A stretch of DNA of 64,000 nucleotides from Methanospirillum lacunae (GCF_046195335.1 NZ_CP176093.1), one strand, 5' to 3'. Counted from the stretch's first letter, positions 1 through 10,246 are shown. Made by a program: numbers and translations. The notes: generated by a model not told the origin, from the letters alone.

Positions 1-3000
1 TTAAAAGCATCTCCCCGTCCCTGACATAATGGGGAACGATTATCCTGGCAAGCTGGGTAATCTGCGGAATTTTGACAGATTCAAATGATGAGACTGAACT
101 GAGAAATTGTATTCTACCGGCTAGCGCCCGATCAATGAATTGATTCATCATCAACGGGTTTGGGATCGACCAGGAGCATGAATACTGTGAAAGGAGTGCC
201 AGACTACGTTCAGAATAAACAAAAAACGGAGTATTTTTATTGCCATCTAGCATATCACGCCAACCGAGATGGAGCAGAAGTCTGTCAATGTATTCTGAAA
301 ACCCTGGAGCCTTATACAGTCTTGTTATCGTTGAAATAAATTCTGGAAATGGGAGAACCCGTATTTTCAGATTGCTTCTCTGGTCTTGAAAAATCTCTGA
401 GAAATGCACGATGTGTGGATTTACCAGATGAATTGTCTGAAATACATTATCATCAAGGATTTTATTATCAAACAATGTTACAAGAAATCTACTGGTTTCA
501 TTTACATAAGACAGGTTCCTCTGATCATGCTGATCAGGAACCATACCCAGATTTACGTATGCCTTTATCTGCTGGAAAAATGCATTTTCCTCAACGTTCT
601 GCTGGAATGACCCGGTTTCTGAGTCAAAAGTGATATTTCCTGCCCTGAAAATTGTTGTGACAATCCCTTGTGTACGGGCATTTCGAACCAGATTTTCTGC
701 TTCAAACTTGCTCTTTACATAAGGATTCTCGAGCTCCTGTCCGAGATCGAGTGAATCTTCAGCAAAAAATTCGCCCTGACTGTCAGGGATAAGTCCGCTT
801 CCAACAGATACTGTTGAAATATAGTGGAAATCTTTTCGTTGTCCATGTAAACAGAGAGCAAGAAGGTTTTGAGTGCTTACAACATTAGCCTTGTAAAATT
901 CCTGGTAATCTCCAATATGCTTGGTAAGAGCTGCAGAATGAATGATAGCATCTACCTGGAGAGAGAGTCTGTCCCAGGTATTATCATCAAGGCCGCAATG
1001 GTCAGAACTCAAGTCTCCCTGAACTACTGAAATTCTTTCCAGGTATGGCTTCAGATAACCCGGTCCAAAGGATTCTTCCATTCTCCTGGTCACACGATTT
1101 AGTGCATCTGTCTGATCGTGACCCCGTGCAATAAGGACAACATCATAACCCGTCAGTTCAAGGAGATCTCTGAGAAGATATCCTCCCAGTGTTCCGGTAA
1201 CACCGGTTAGGAGAATAGTTTTGTAACTCCTCTTTCCCTCCAGGTTGTAGTTGTTCCAGTCAAGGTTGCGGATTGTATCTGCGTAGGCAGTTTCCTTTGC
1301 TATCACATCAGGTGTTCGCTCTGGTGACTGTAACAGGTTGATGAGGAGGGGAATCCTGTCTGCAAATCCTGATTCACTTCTGGATAAGTTCGCAGCCTGA
1401 TCAGCAATTGTTCGAAAAGAAAAGATATCAGAAATCGAAACGTTAAAGTTCTTTTCCAGTTCTATCAGAAGAGCAATCGCCCGGAGTGAATCTGCTCCTA
1501 TATCAAAAAAATCATCAGTTATACTGATACAGGACTTTCCAAGAACTTTCTTCCATGCATCTGCGATACATTGTTCTGTCTGATTTCTGGGATACTCATA
1601 GGAAACATCGCATGATTGAATAGTATCAGGACCGGGAAGCAACTTTCTGTCCACCTTTCCGTTCCGGTTTAAGGGAAATGATACAAGATGAACAAATCTT
1701 ACAGGAATCATGTATTCAGGGAGGATTCTCCGCAGTGATGATTTGAGTTCAGACTCAGTAAGGGGAGAATCTGCCTCATAATATCCGCACAGATACTTTC
1801 CGATGGAAGAGTCGTCAATAGCCAGAACAATAGCGTTATTGATACCGGGTACAGTTCTGATAGCAGACTCGATCTCTCCTGGTTCAATCCGGTATCCCCG
1901 AATCTTTACCTGAAAGTCAATCCTTCCGATATACTCTAACATTCCATCAGAGCGAATCCGTGCCCGGTCACCTGTCCGGTACATCCGCTCTCCGGAAACA
2001 AACGGGTCAGAAAGGAATTTTTCACGTGTTAAATCCGGTTTGTTCAGGTATCCACGTGAAACTCCTTCACCTGCAATATAGAGTTCTCCAGGTATTCCTA
2101 CCGGTAGGAGAGTACATCCAGTTCCGAGTACATAAATCCTGGTATTAGCGATCGGGTATCCAATTGGCGGATTTGGAACAACACTCTTTATTTCGGTGCT
2201 GGTCGATGCCATGGTCGTCTCGGTAGGTCCGTATTCATTTACAAGTTGATAGGATCCGATTTTATACCGTTTGAGACGATCTCCACCAACTACCAGTCGT
2301 TTGAGTGATCTGTTGCTGCATACTTGGATGAATTGTTCTGCAAACTGCGTTGGGAAATGGGCATGGGTAATCCTGTTCTCTTCGCAGTACCTGTCAAGAT
2401 CATGGGGGGATAGCCTGAGTGATTCTGGAATAATATGTAATTCTCCTCCTGTAACCAGAGGAGCAAATATCTGAACTACTGAAACATCAAACGAGAGCGA
2501 TGCAAATTCAAGAATCCTGCTTCCTGAATCAAACTGATGATGACGAGTATACCATGCAATAAAGTTCACCATTGAATGGTGCTCTATCATCACCCCTTTT
2601 GGTTTCCCGGTTGACCCAGATGTATAAATCAGATATGCAAGATCATTCGGGGATGGATCCGGAATCTTTGTTTGTTCAGAGTCATCTTTGGCATCCCTGG
2701 ACAAAGTGTCAAGATTGATCTTGGCACCAGAATACTGTGATATATTTTCCAGGGATTTTTCTGTTCCGATGAGCAGGCAAGCCTTGGTATCATCAAGAAT
2801 GAACCTGATCCGATCCTTCGGATAACCTGGATCAATGACCACGTAGGGAGTATCTGTTTTAAGTGCTCCAACCATTGCGGCAACCGTGAGAAATGATCGG
2901 TCTCCGATTATCCCGATTATTGAGTCATGGCTGGTACCTGCATCTTTGATTCGTATGGATATCTTTCCAGCTATCTGATCAGAAATAGTATTGAGTTCAC

Positions 3001-6000
3001 GATAGGTTATGCATCCGTCTGGAGCAACTATAGCTCGGTTCTCCGGGTACTGAAGGCAGGATCTGGTGACAGCCTCACCAATTGTAGTCCACTCCGGAAG
3101 CGGTGTTTTTGTATTGTTAACCTCCCTGAGAAGAAATGCTCTCTCTTCGTCATCAATGAGTTCATAATCACCTGCATTTTTCGAGGAGTCTGATACAATT
3201 GAGCGGATCAGAGAGAGCAGATGCAGCTCAAGGTACCGGATTGTGTCATCTGAGAAAAGAGGGCTCCGGTAATCAATTTTAAAGAAAATATGTCCTTCTT
3301 TTTCCCATGCTCCAATGCTGATGTCAAATTTTACCTGATTCAGGTCATAGATCTGATGTGTGGATGATATTCCTTCTGCAACAAAGGAATTATCTTCCAT
3401 GTTCTGAATGTTTACATTGAGATCAATAAACGGGTGTCTTCCCGGACCTCTTGTCTCTGCAACTGATTCGTACACACGTGAAAGTGAGAATGGCTGATGG
3501 TCATAGAGATCGAAGAGATTATCTCGAACCTGCTGCAGGTATGAAATAACTGGTAGATCGTCGGTAACCTGGATTCTGACAGGTATCGTCTCGACAAACA
3601 TCCCGACAACCGAATCTGATCCCTCGGGACCTCTGCCATTTGTTGTCGTCCCGATAACAACATCTTTCTGCTGCGTGTATATCGAATAGAGGAGCCCGAT
3701 AATTCCCATCAAGGCAGAATGCAGGGTGGTTTCACTTTTTTCAATTAGATCGTGAAGTGATGTAGTGAGATCTGAATCAAGAATAAATTCCCGGGTTTTT
3801 CCTGAAAAATCCGGAACTTTTGGTCGTTCATTATCTGTTAGTAATTCTGCAGGCCTGTAATCAGTTAGATATTTAATCCAGAATGAGTCATTTTCTTTCA
3901 ATAGTCCATCTTTCTCAAGTGTATTCAGCCAGACTGCATAATCTTTGAACTGAAATGCAGGTGGTTTCAGATCTTCACCTGTATAAATCCGGGATAATTC
4001 ATCAAATATCAGCGATATTGATATTCCGTCTGCAATAATGTGATGGATGTTAAGCAGCAGGATAAACTGTTCTGGTGAACATTGAACCAGTTTTATCTTT
4101 AGAAGCGGTGCTTTTTCAAGATCAAACCTGGTAAAAAAGGAATGGATCACCCGGTTTGTCTGGTTATACGGGATCTCTTCATATGATAGCCTGATTTTTA
4201 CTTCTGGTTCTACTATCTGAACTGTTTCTCCGTTCTCAATTCCAAACTTTGTCCTGAATACTTCATGCCTCTGAAAGAGGATCATCAGCGAATCAGAAAG
4301 ACGTTTTTTATCAAGTTCTCCTTTAATTTCAAGAACCAGGGGAATACTATATGCATTTTGTATGGTCTTAAGCTGCTCAAGCATGAAGAGCTGCTGTTGC
4401 GGCTCTGTTACCGGGTAGTTGTGTGAAAGTGGTGCAGAAACTATCTTTGGGAATTGTTTTTTAGCCGGTTTGGTAACAAGAGAACTGACTCCCCGTGGTG
4501 TTTTCAATCTAAAAAACTCACGGAATGGTATACTACATGAGTATTCTGATTCCAGTCTTGATATGATCAGGATTGCCTTGATTGAGTCACCACCAATTGA
4601 GAAGAAATCATCGAGGGCTCCAACCGGATGAAGGTCAAGGACTTCCTCAAATATCCGTGCAATGGTTACCTCTTCATCACCTTCAGGTTCAATAAACACT
4701 TTCTGTGCTGATGATTGCTCTGGTTTAGGGAGATTTCTCCGATCAATCTTGCCACTTTGCGTCTTTGGTATCTCATCAGTACCAACAAGAAACGATGGAA
4801 CCATAAATTCGGGAATAGCCGAATGGAGGTATTCTCTTATGGTTTCCTGCTCAATGGATCCAGACGGTACATAATATCCGCAAAGTGAGATTCTTCCTGT
4901 ATCATCCCTGAAATCGATTACAGCTGCTTCAGAAATTTCAGGGATCTCCATAAGAGCCTTTTCAATCTCTCCAAGTTCAATTCGAAATCCCCTGATCTTT
5001 ACCTGCCTGTCCATCCTGCCGAGATGAAGAAGACATCCGTCTTCAGTCCAGCAGGCAAGATCCCCGGTTTTATAGAGCCTTTCCCCAGGCATGAAAGGAT
5101 CTTCAATAAACATATCTGCAGTTTTTTCAGGAAGATTCAGGTATCCCCGAGCAAGAGAAATGCCTGATATACACAGTTCTCCGGGAACCCCGATTGGCTG
5201 AAGATTATTCCAGTGATCAATGATTGTTATCTGATAATTTGGAATTGCATATCCAATGGGAATATTCTCAAAATCCTGCTCCACTTTGAAATATGTTGCC
5301 ATTATGGTGCATTCTGTCGGCCCATAGGCATTGTATAAGGTATAGGGACGTTTTTTAAACTTCCTGAGTTTTTCTCCACCGGTCAGAAGGCACCGGAGTG
5401 ATGAATTATCCACATATTCCATGAACTGTTCGCCGAACTGGGTTGTAAATCCGGCAATAGTGATCTCGTTTTCTTCAAAATATTCGTTTAAATGATTCAG
5501 AGAGAATCTGATCTCTTCACTGATGATATGAAGGGTGGCCCCGATAATGAGTGTCGGGTATATCTCGAGCATCGAGAGATCAAAACTGAAACTGGCATGT
5601 TTAGCCACGTTATCTGAATCGGTAAGGGCAAATTCATCAATAAACCAATGTGAAAAGTTTACAAATGACCGGTGCTCAAGCATGACCCCTTTCGGGTTTC
5701 CTGTTGAGCCAGACGTATAGATGAGAACGGCAAGATCAGATGGTGCCCCTCTATCCTCATATGATACATGAGTACCTGAAAATGTATCCGGATCTGTCAG
5801 GTCAATAATATTTGGAATTTCAACTGAATTGTCCTCCAGGAATCTTATAAATCTGGGACTTGCGAGCATGATCGTGCAGACACTATCATCAATCATATAC
5901 CTGATTCGATCAGGGGGATATGAAGGATCAATGGGCATGAATGCTGCGCCGGATTTCAGCACCGCTACCTGGGCGATAACAAGAAATGCAGAGCGATCAG

Positions 6001-7528
6001 CAAGAATTCCTACAAACTGATCTTTCCCGGCTCCAAGCTTCACCAGTTTTTCAGCCAGGATTGTTGACATCTCATCCAGTTCAGCATATGTGTATCGTGT
6101 GTTCTGGTACACGATTGCGACATTATCTGGTTGCCTGATGGCCCGGTTATGAATTAACTCATGCAGATAGTGTTCAGGAGAGAGATCAGACCGGGAGTTG
6201 AATCCGCAAAGTAACTGATTTGTTTCATCTTCACCAAGGAACCTGAAACTCCTGACTTTCAAATCTGATGATGCACATCCGGTACCTACAATCGACTCGA
6301 TATGGCCAGCAATTCTCTCGATTGCTGACTTTGTAAACAATTCAGGGTTGTATTCAATATAGAGATCTATCGGAACTTCCTCACCTTTACCTGCAGTTCT
6401 GCAGAATATACAAAGACTATTCTCTGATTCAACCGGAGGATGATATGTTGCCTTTACATCTGATCCGGCTTCAATGAAAATGTTCTGAACAAACGTATAA
6501 TCTATGAAATTATGTGTTTCTCCGGTCTTGTTTCTGACATCTGCGATAAATGATTCATACGGATATCGTGAATGGGTCTGTGTCTCCTTAAGGACTGTGG
6601 TTACTGATGTAAGTAGTTCATAAAATGAAGATTCCGGATCGCAGGTGAGGAACAACGGTGATGTTGAGACAAACATCCCCAGGGCATCATGCATTTCCTT
6701 TGGATACCGGTTTGCAAAGGCAGTCCCCAGTGCTATCTCCTCATTTCCGGTCAGACGTGAGGTGTATAATGAAAAAGCTGTTAAAAAAACCCGGAATGGC
6801 GATGTTTTTATCCGGTTGCAATACTGGTATACTGCATTGCAGATTTCAGGGGAAACAGGATAAACAAAGGTTTCCCTTTTAATACTGTCAGATCTGTGAG
6901 ATGTAAATGATACAGGTTCAGGAATTGTGTCGGTTTTCTTCTGCCAGAATTCCTGGTCTGCCAGGTAATCCGCAGATGAAATATATGATTCTTCGTATGA
7001 AGTGAATAGTGGAAAATGAGGGACTGAATGAACAGTTTGGGTTTTCCCCAGTGAAATTTCACGAATTGCCTGAGAAATCCTGTTTATAAGTATCGCGATT
7101 GATGTTCCATCAATAATGATATGATGGGTATTGCAAAAAACCGTGTATTGCTGATTTGAGATCTCAATGATAACAAATTTAGCAAGAGCACCGCCGTTAA
7201 TTAAATCAAGGGGAATTAACCTCTCTTTAGCAAGCCACTCAAGATATCCGGCCTTCCCCCCATTGTTTCTGAAACTGATATACGTGATGGGGATTGGCTT
7301 ATCTGAATAATACTGAAAAGGGATACCTGATTCTATCCCTATTCGGAGTGAAAGAGTCTTTTCAAGTCTGATAATTTCGGTTAATGCCTGGTGAATGGTC
7401 TCATATGATACCGGGTACTCCAGTTCAAGAGTTGCCATCATGTTCCACATGACTGTTCCGGGATTTATCGATTCGACGAGATATATCCTCTGTTGTGCAT
7501 GATTCAGGGGGTATCGGTTTTGGTCCAT
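1..7528 (-). CDS. Two-module non-ribosomal peptide synthetase with terminal reductase, 3' end outside window
   Basis: The reading frame is open from the ATG at 7528 to the left edge (about 2509 codons), so the C-terminus is missing. Domains in order: condensation C1 (HHIIIDG, His135/136); adenylation A1 (YTSGSTGNPKG from 604, NAYGPTE, SGKIDR); carrier PCP1 (GGDS, Ser982); C2 (HHIIADG, His1162/1163); A2 (YTSGSTGKPKG from 1635, NEYGPTE, NGKVDR); PCP2 (GADS, Ser2014); then a thioester-reductase domain with a Rossmann motif TGVTGTLGG at 2108 and catalytic Tyr2270-xxx-Lys2274. Such a reductase normally releases the carrier-bound dipeptide as an aldehyde or alcohol. By my hand alignment the A-domain pockets read D-L-L-F-L-G-A-I-M-K and D-V-V-F-V-G-E-M-A-K. 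Neither matches a code I can name. The start is fixed by GGTGA 6 nt upstream. The exporter gene ends 16 bp upstream. The product is unknown. Confidence 0.95.
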   Translation of the reverse strand, partial: MDQNRYPLNHAQQRIYLVESINPGTVMWNMMATLELEYPVSYETIHQALTEIIRLEKTLSLRIGIESGIPFQYYSDKPIPITYISFRNNGGKAGYLEWLAKERLIPLDLINGGALAKFVIIEISNQQYTVFCNTHHIIIDGTSIAILINRISQAIREISLGKTQTVHSVPHFPLFTSYEESYISSADYLADQEFWQKKTDTIPEPVSFTSHRSDSIKRETFVYPVSPEICNAVYQYCNRIKTSPFRVFLTAFSLYTSRLTGNEEIALGTAFANRYPKEMHDALGMFVSTSPLFLTCDPESSFYELLTSVTTVLKETQTHSRYPYESFIADVRNKTGETHNFIDYTFVQNIFIEAGSDVKATYHPPVESENSLCIFCRTAGKGEEVPIDLYIEYNPELFTKSAIERIAGHIESIVGTGCASSDLKVRSFRFLGEDETNQLLCGFNSRSDLSPEHYLHELIHNRAIRQPDNVAIVYQNTRYTYAELDEMSTILAEKLVKLGAGKDQFVGILADRSAFLVIAQVAVLKSGAAFMPIDPSYPPDRIRYMIDDSVCTIMLASPRFIRFLEDNSVEIPNIIDLTDPDTFSGTHVSYEDRGAPSDLAVLIYTSGSTGNPKGVMLEHRSFVNFSHWFIDEFALTDSDNVAKHASFSFDLSMLEIYPTLIIGATLHIISEEIRFSLNHLNEYFEENEITIAGFTTQFGEQFMEYVDNSSLRCLLTGGEKLRKFKKRPYTLYNAYGPTECTIMATYFKVEQDFENIPIGYAIPNYQITIIDHWNNLQPIGVPGELCISGISLARGYLNLPEKTADMFIEDPFMPGERLYKTGDLACWTEDGCLLHLGRMDRQVKIRGFRIELGEIEKALMEIPEISEAAVIDFRDDTGRISLCGYYVPSGSIEQETIREYLHSAIPEFMVPSFLVGTDEIPKTQSGKIDRRNLPKPEQSSAQKVFIEPEGDEEVTIARIFEEVLDLHPVGALDDFFSIGGDSIKAILIISRLESEYSCSIPFREFFRLKTPRGVSSLVTKPAKKQFPKIVSAPLSHNYPVTEPQQQLFMLEQLKTIQNAYSIPLVLEIKGELDKKRLSDSLMILFQRHEVFRTKFGIENGETVQIVEPEVKIRLSYEEIPYNQTNRVIHSFFTRFDLEKAPLLKIKLVQCSPEQFILLLNIHHIIADGISISLIFDELSRIYTGEDLKPPAFQFKDYAVWLNTLEKDGLLKENDSFWIKYLTDYRPAELLTDNERPKVPDFSGKTREFILDSDLTTSLHDLIEKSETTLHSALMGIIGLLYSIYTQQKDVVIGTTTNGRGPEGSDSVVGMFVETIPVRIQVTDDLPVISYLQQVRDNLFDLYDHQPFSLSRVYESVAETRGPGRHPFIDLNVNIQNMEDNSFVAEGISSTHQIYDLNQVKFDISIGAWEKEGHIFFKIDYRSPLFSDDTIRYLELHLLSLIRSIVSDSSKNAGDYELIDDEERAFLLREVNNTKTPLPEWTTIGEAVTRSCLQYPENRAIVAPDGCITYRELNTISDQIAGKISIRIKDAGTSHDSIIGIIGDRSFLTVAAMVGALKTDTPYVVIDPGYPKDRIRFILDDTKACLLIGTEKSLENISQYSGAKINLDTLSRDAKDDSEQTKIPDPSPNDLAYLIYTSGSTGKPKGVMIEHHSMVNFIAWYTRHHQFDSGSRILEFASLSFDVSVVQIFAPLVTGGELHIIPESLRLSPHDLDRYCEENRITHAHFPTQFAEQFIQVCSNRSLKRLVVGGDRLKRYKIGSYQLVNEYGPTETTMASTSTEIKSVVPNPPIGYPIANTRIYVLGTGCTLLPVGIPGELYIAGEGVSRGYLNKPDLTREKFLSDPFVSGERMYRTGDRARIRSDGMLEYIGRIDFQVKIRGYRIEPGEIESAIRTVPGINNAIVLAIDDSSIGKYLCGYYEADSPLTESELKSSLRRILPEYMIPVRFVHLVSFPLNRNGKVDRKLLPGPDTIQSCDVSYEYPRNQTEQCIADAWKKVLGKSCISITDDFFDIGADSLRAIALLIELEKNFNVSISDIFSFRTIADQAANLSRSESGFADRIPLLINLLQSPERTPDVIAKETAYADTIRNLDWNNYNLEGKRSYKTILLTGVTGTLGGYLLRDLLELTGYDVVLIARGHDQTDALNRVTRRMEESFGPGYLKPYLERISVVQGDLSSDHCGLDDNTWDRLSLQVDAIIHSAALTKHIGDYQEFYKANVVSTQNLLALCLHGQRKDFHYISTVSVGSGLIPDSQGEFFAEDSLDLGQELENPYVKSKFEAENLVRNARTQGIVTTIFRAGNITFDSETGSFQQNVEENAFFQQIKAYVNLGMVPDQHDQRNLSYVNETSRFLVTLFDNKILDDNVFQTIHLVNPHIVHFSEIFQDQRSNLKIRVLPFPEFISTITRLYKAPGFSEYIDRLLLHLGWRDMLDGNKNTPFFVYSERSLALLSQYSCSWSIPNPLMMNQFIDRALAGRIQFLSSVSSFESVKIPQITQLARIIVPHYVRDGEMLL

Positions 7529-7544
7529 TATTTTTCACCGGTAA

Positions 7545-8963
7545 TCAGGTTAGTTCGGGCTTGGTTTTTTTCATAATATCTGATGATATCTTCCTTGCGG
7601 AAATACATACAATGAGAGAGAGAATTGAAGATATAATTACAAATAACATGGCGAAATGGAAATTTGAAAGATACTGGTATTGCGAAATTATATCAGAAAA
7701 TCCGGAGGTTGAAATTCCGAATGTATAGATTATTGTAAAGACTGTAAGACCGGTAATGCTACCCAACTGAAGAATCAGTGATTTTAATGATGATATCATC
7801 CCCCGGTTTTTTTCTTCTGACTGGTTCATAACAAAGGCCACACTTGCAGGAACGAAGAGGCCGATTCCTATTCCATACAGTACTAATGAAAAACAGATGT
7901 TTACTCCTGAAGTTGTCATTGTCAGTCCATGAAATGCGATACCGGCAAACAGGCAGAAGAACATTCCCATGATACAGGGAATTATTGGACCTAGTTTATC
8001 TGTAAGCCAACCTGACACGTAGGCAAGAAAAATACTTGATGCAGTCGGTATTGCCAGGAATAATCCTGCGGTAGACGCAGAATAATTGAGAAGGTCTATC
8101 AGGTAAAACGGAAGAAGAAGACTGACTCCTGAAAGAATAAATGTATAAAAAAACGAAGCACATAACGCAAGATTCAGGATTCTGTCTTTGAAAACAGAAA
8201 AGTCAAGAAGTGGTGACGGTGCTCTTTTCTGATGGAATACGAAGATGGCCAGTGCGATTCCCACAATGGTAATTGAGAGAGGAAGGAGAGGGTACGAAGA
8301 TGATTCACTTAATATATGCAAGGTGAAAGACAGGGAACCAATAAAAGCTAAACTTAAAATAAAACCAACAATGTCAGGGGTTTCGGTATTTGTCCTGGTG
8401 TATGGCTTATTAAGTAACAGTCTGACCAGTACTATGCCTGCTATGCCTATTGGTATATTGACAAAAAAAATCCATCTCCACCCAATTGTATCCTGGATGT
8501 ACCCGCCGACAGGTGATCCAAGAGCAAATCCAATACAGGCAAATAATCCATTTACTCCAAATGCTCTTCCCCACCAGTCTGATGCGATATATCTTGTAAT
8601 GATGACCGCAGAGGTTGAGAAGAGCAGTGCTGCACCGATCCCCTGGATAAACCTGAATATCTCGAGTCCTTGCAGTGATTGTGACAATCCGCATAATGCT
8701 GAACTTATGATAAAGATTCCATATCCAGCACTGAGCATGAGTTCAGGACCAAATATATCTGATAGTTTTCCTGCAATCAGGAGAAACGATGTCATAGAAA
8801 CAAGATATAGGAGGTTTATAAGAGATATATCGTTGAATGAAACGTGAAATGTGTTGACTAATAATGGGAGCACCACATTAACTATTGATACATCGATGTT
8901 AGCCATAAAAATGGCTAATGCACTTGAGAGGAGCACACCCCATTTAAGATATTTTTCATCCAT
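7545..8963 (-). CDS. MFS multidrug/peptide exporter, DHA2-like (14 TM type)
   Basis: This is a hydrophobic protein of about 472 residues with a typical major facilitator layout. It starts MDEKYLKWG with a first TM containing ANIDVSIVNVVLP, which is characteristic of the drug:H+ antiporter-2 group. Motif A (GKLSDIFGP) follows TM2, and about 14 hydrophobic segments can be seen. I chose the ATG at 8963 over a GTG 39 codons upstream because the extra residues are polar and not family-like, and because a TATA-like element sits about 30-40 nt before this ATG, as expected for a short-leader transcript. The gene is co-directional with the synthetase and ends 16 bp before it, so export of the synthetase product or self-protection is the likely role. 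The substrate is inferred from position only. Confidence 0.88.
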   Translation of the reverse strand: MDEKYLKWGVLLSSALAIFMANIDVSIVNVVLPLLVNTFHVSFNDISLINLLYLVSMTSFLLIAGKLSDIFGPELMLSAGYGIFIISSALCGLSQSLQGLEIFRFIQGIGAALLFSTSAVIITRYIASDWWGRAFGVNGLFACIGFALGSPVGGYIQDTIGWRWIFFVNIPIGIAGIVLVRLLLNKPYTRTNTETPDIVGFILSLAFIGSLSFTLHILSESSSYPLLPLSITIVGIALAIFVFHQKRAPSPLLDFSVFKDRILNLALCASFFYTFILSGVSLLLPFYLIDLLNYSASTAGLFLAIPTASSIFLAYVSGWLTDKLGPIIPCIMGMFFCLFAGIAFHGLTMTTSGVNICFSLVLYGIGIGLFVPASVAFVMNQSEEKNRGMISSLKSLILQLGSITGLTVFTIIYTFGISTSGFSDIISQYQYLSNFHFAMLFVIISSILSLIVCISARKISSDIMKKTKPELT

Positions 8964-9512
8964 TGTGTATGCTATTGGCTTATCTTCTTGTGTAATATAT
9001 ATTACTGCTTGATACCGGTGGTTTTTTATTTGATGTGATTGTGAGGTCCCATTTTCAGAGGGAAATATGAGTCCAATCACTCAGTCACCCTATTACATCA
9101 TGTTTATACGTTAGGATCCTGTACAGGTCAGAACCGGTAATAACTCCCGCTGTATTTATAGTACATATTCCCGTGTTTTCAGGTCAGACCCGACTTGTTA
9201 TTACATTTCATAAGCATCTCTCCTCCTGTTGTTTGGTTGAATCAGCATTCTTTTCCTAATCAATATTCCAAGATGGCAGATGTCCGGATCAAATCTCCCG
9301 AATACGTGATTATAGTATTGTTGTTTTTTTAAGAGCAGGAAAAGCTATGTTCAAAACAAGAATCTGTAACTGAAGATGCCTCCGCAATTGATAATAATCC
9401 GTATTTCCTTGATTAACATTTTTGGTATTTCTATTGGACTGTTCGCACATAACAGACAACAGGAAAAAACGACCTCATTCATATAATCTAAAAAAGAATT
9501 GTCGTTTGTCTG
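8964..9512. other. Gene-free stretch upstream of the exporter
   Basis: About 550 bp lie between the exporter start and the end of the first DUF2284 gene. Apart from the palindromic TATA region at 8992-9005, I see no convincing reading frame, RNA or repeat. The two genes on either side both point left, so the stretch holds the exporter promoter and the downstream end of the DUF2284 gene. Confidence 0.5.
8992..9005 (-). promoter_or_regulatory. Palindromic TATA region of the exporter-NRPS unit
   Basis: GTAATATATATTAC is a perfect 14-bp palindrome ending 28 nt before the exporter ATG on the minus strand. Its A/T core fits an archaeal TATA box, with transcription then starting only a few nucleotides before the ATG. 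Its symmetry could also serve as an operator. The exporter ATG has no clear Shine-Dalgarno sequence, which fits a leaderless or short-leader message. The assignment comes from sequence pattern only. Confidence 0.5.
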
Positions 9513-10151
9513 TTAATCAATCAGAAGAAGAGCCATGGGTGAAGGATGGCCGATTACAGGAAAACTAATTGGTATTCCGGCACGTTCTGCAGTTTTGATC
9601 ATATTGATACCGACCGCATGTTCTGGAATCCGTGCTCTGGTGGGATGTAGGCATTTCCCTTCTTTTGTATTACAGGTTTCACATAATCTACATGATCCGT
9701 TTACGAATGCGAGAGCAAAGGTATATCCTGCATTAAATGCCTGCTTTTCAAGTTCAAGCATAGTATTCAGGCGATCAGTATTGCCTTCTACATATTGGGA
9801 CATGAATGCAGTAGCTTTCTCTCTTTTATCTGGATCTCCCTTTTTATCATTCATTAATTGGGTTAGTGAACAGATTATATCCGGATCAGCCAAAGCGGGT
9901 GAAGTGAATTTTACCAACAGGGCGTATCGGTATTCTGAGAGGATTGTTCTAAATTCGTCTGGTGTAGGAACGTGAGGTGGGCATGTAAGTTTTGTGCCGT
10001 AGGTAATGCAACCGGTTCTGCACTTTAGTGGAACCCTGTTCTCAACGATTACCTCTGAACTTTTAATAACTCGTGTGTCTGTTGCACCAAGGTTCAGTGC
10101 TGTTTGTCTAAGAAATTCAAACTGGGTAATTTCAGATTCATCTTGATTCAT
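9513..10151 (-). CDS. DUF2284 cysteine-rich predicted metal-binding protein (copy A)
   Basis: This 212-residue soluble protein carries the DUF2284 cysteine pattern: CRTGC near residue 45, TCPPHVPTP shortly after, and a C-terminal cluster CRLCETC followed by a further Cys about seven residues later. These cysteines suggest an iron-sulfur cluster or zinc site. The family has no established activity that I know of. The ATG at 10151 is preferred to an upstream GTG because GTGAT lies 4 nt before it. It ends in ALLLID, exactly like copy B at 13601-14251, and the two are clearly paralogous over their whole length. It lies 95 bp downstream of the OsmC gene on the same strand and is probably co-transcribed with it. 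Confidence 0.85.
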   Translation of the reverse strand: MNQDESEITQFEFLRQTALNLGATDTRVIKSSEVIVENRVPLKCRTGCITYGTKLTCPPHVPTPDEFRTILSEYRYALLVKFTSPALADPDIICSLTQLMNDKKGDPDKREKATAFMSQYVEGNTDRLNTMLELEKQAFNAGYTFALAFVNGSCRLCETCNTKEGKCLHPTRARIPEHAVGINMIKTAERAGIPISFPVIGHPSPMALLLID

Positions 10152-10246
10152 ATAAATCACATCATTTTGTTGAAAATGAGATAGCCTAAATTAATTCTGG
10201 GTATTCTCAAGTGTAAAATTCAATGGTTTTTGTATCATTGTATTTA

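Noticed and set aside
8245..8847. 200-codon frame antisense to the MFS exporter
   Set aside because: It is the complement of a clear transporter with family motifs. It has no recognisable domain and no ribosome site.
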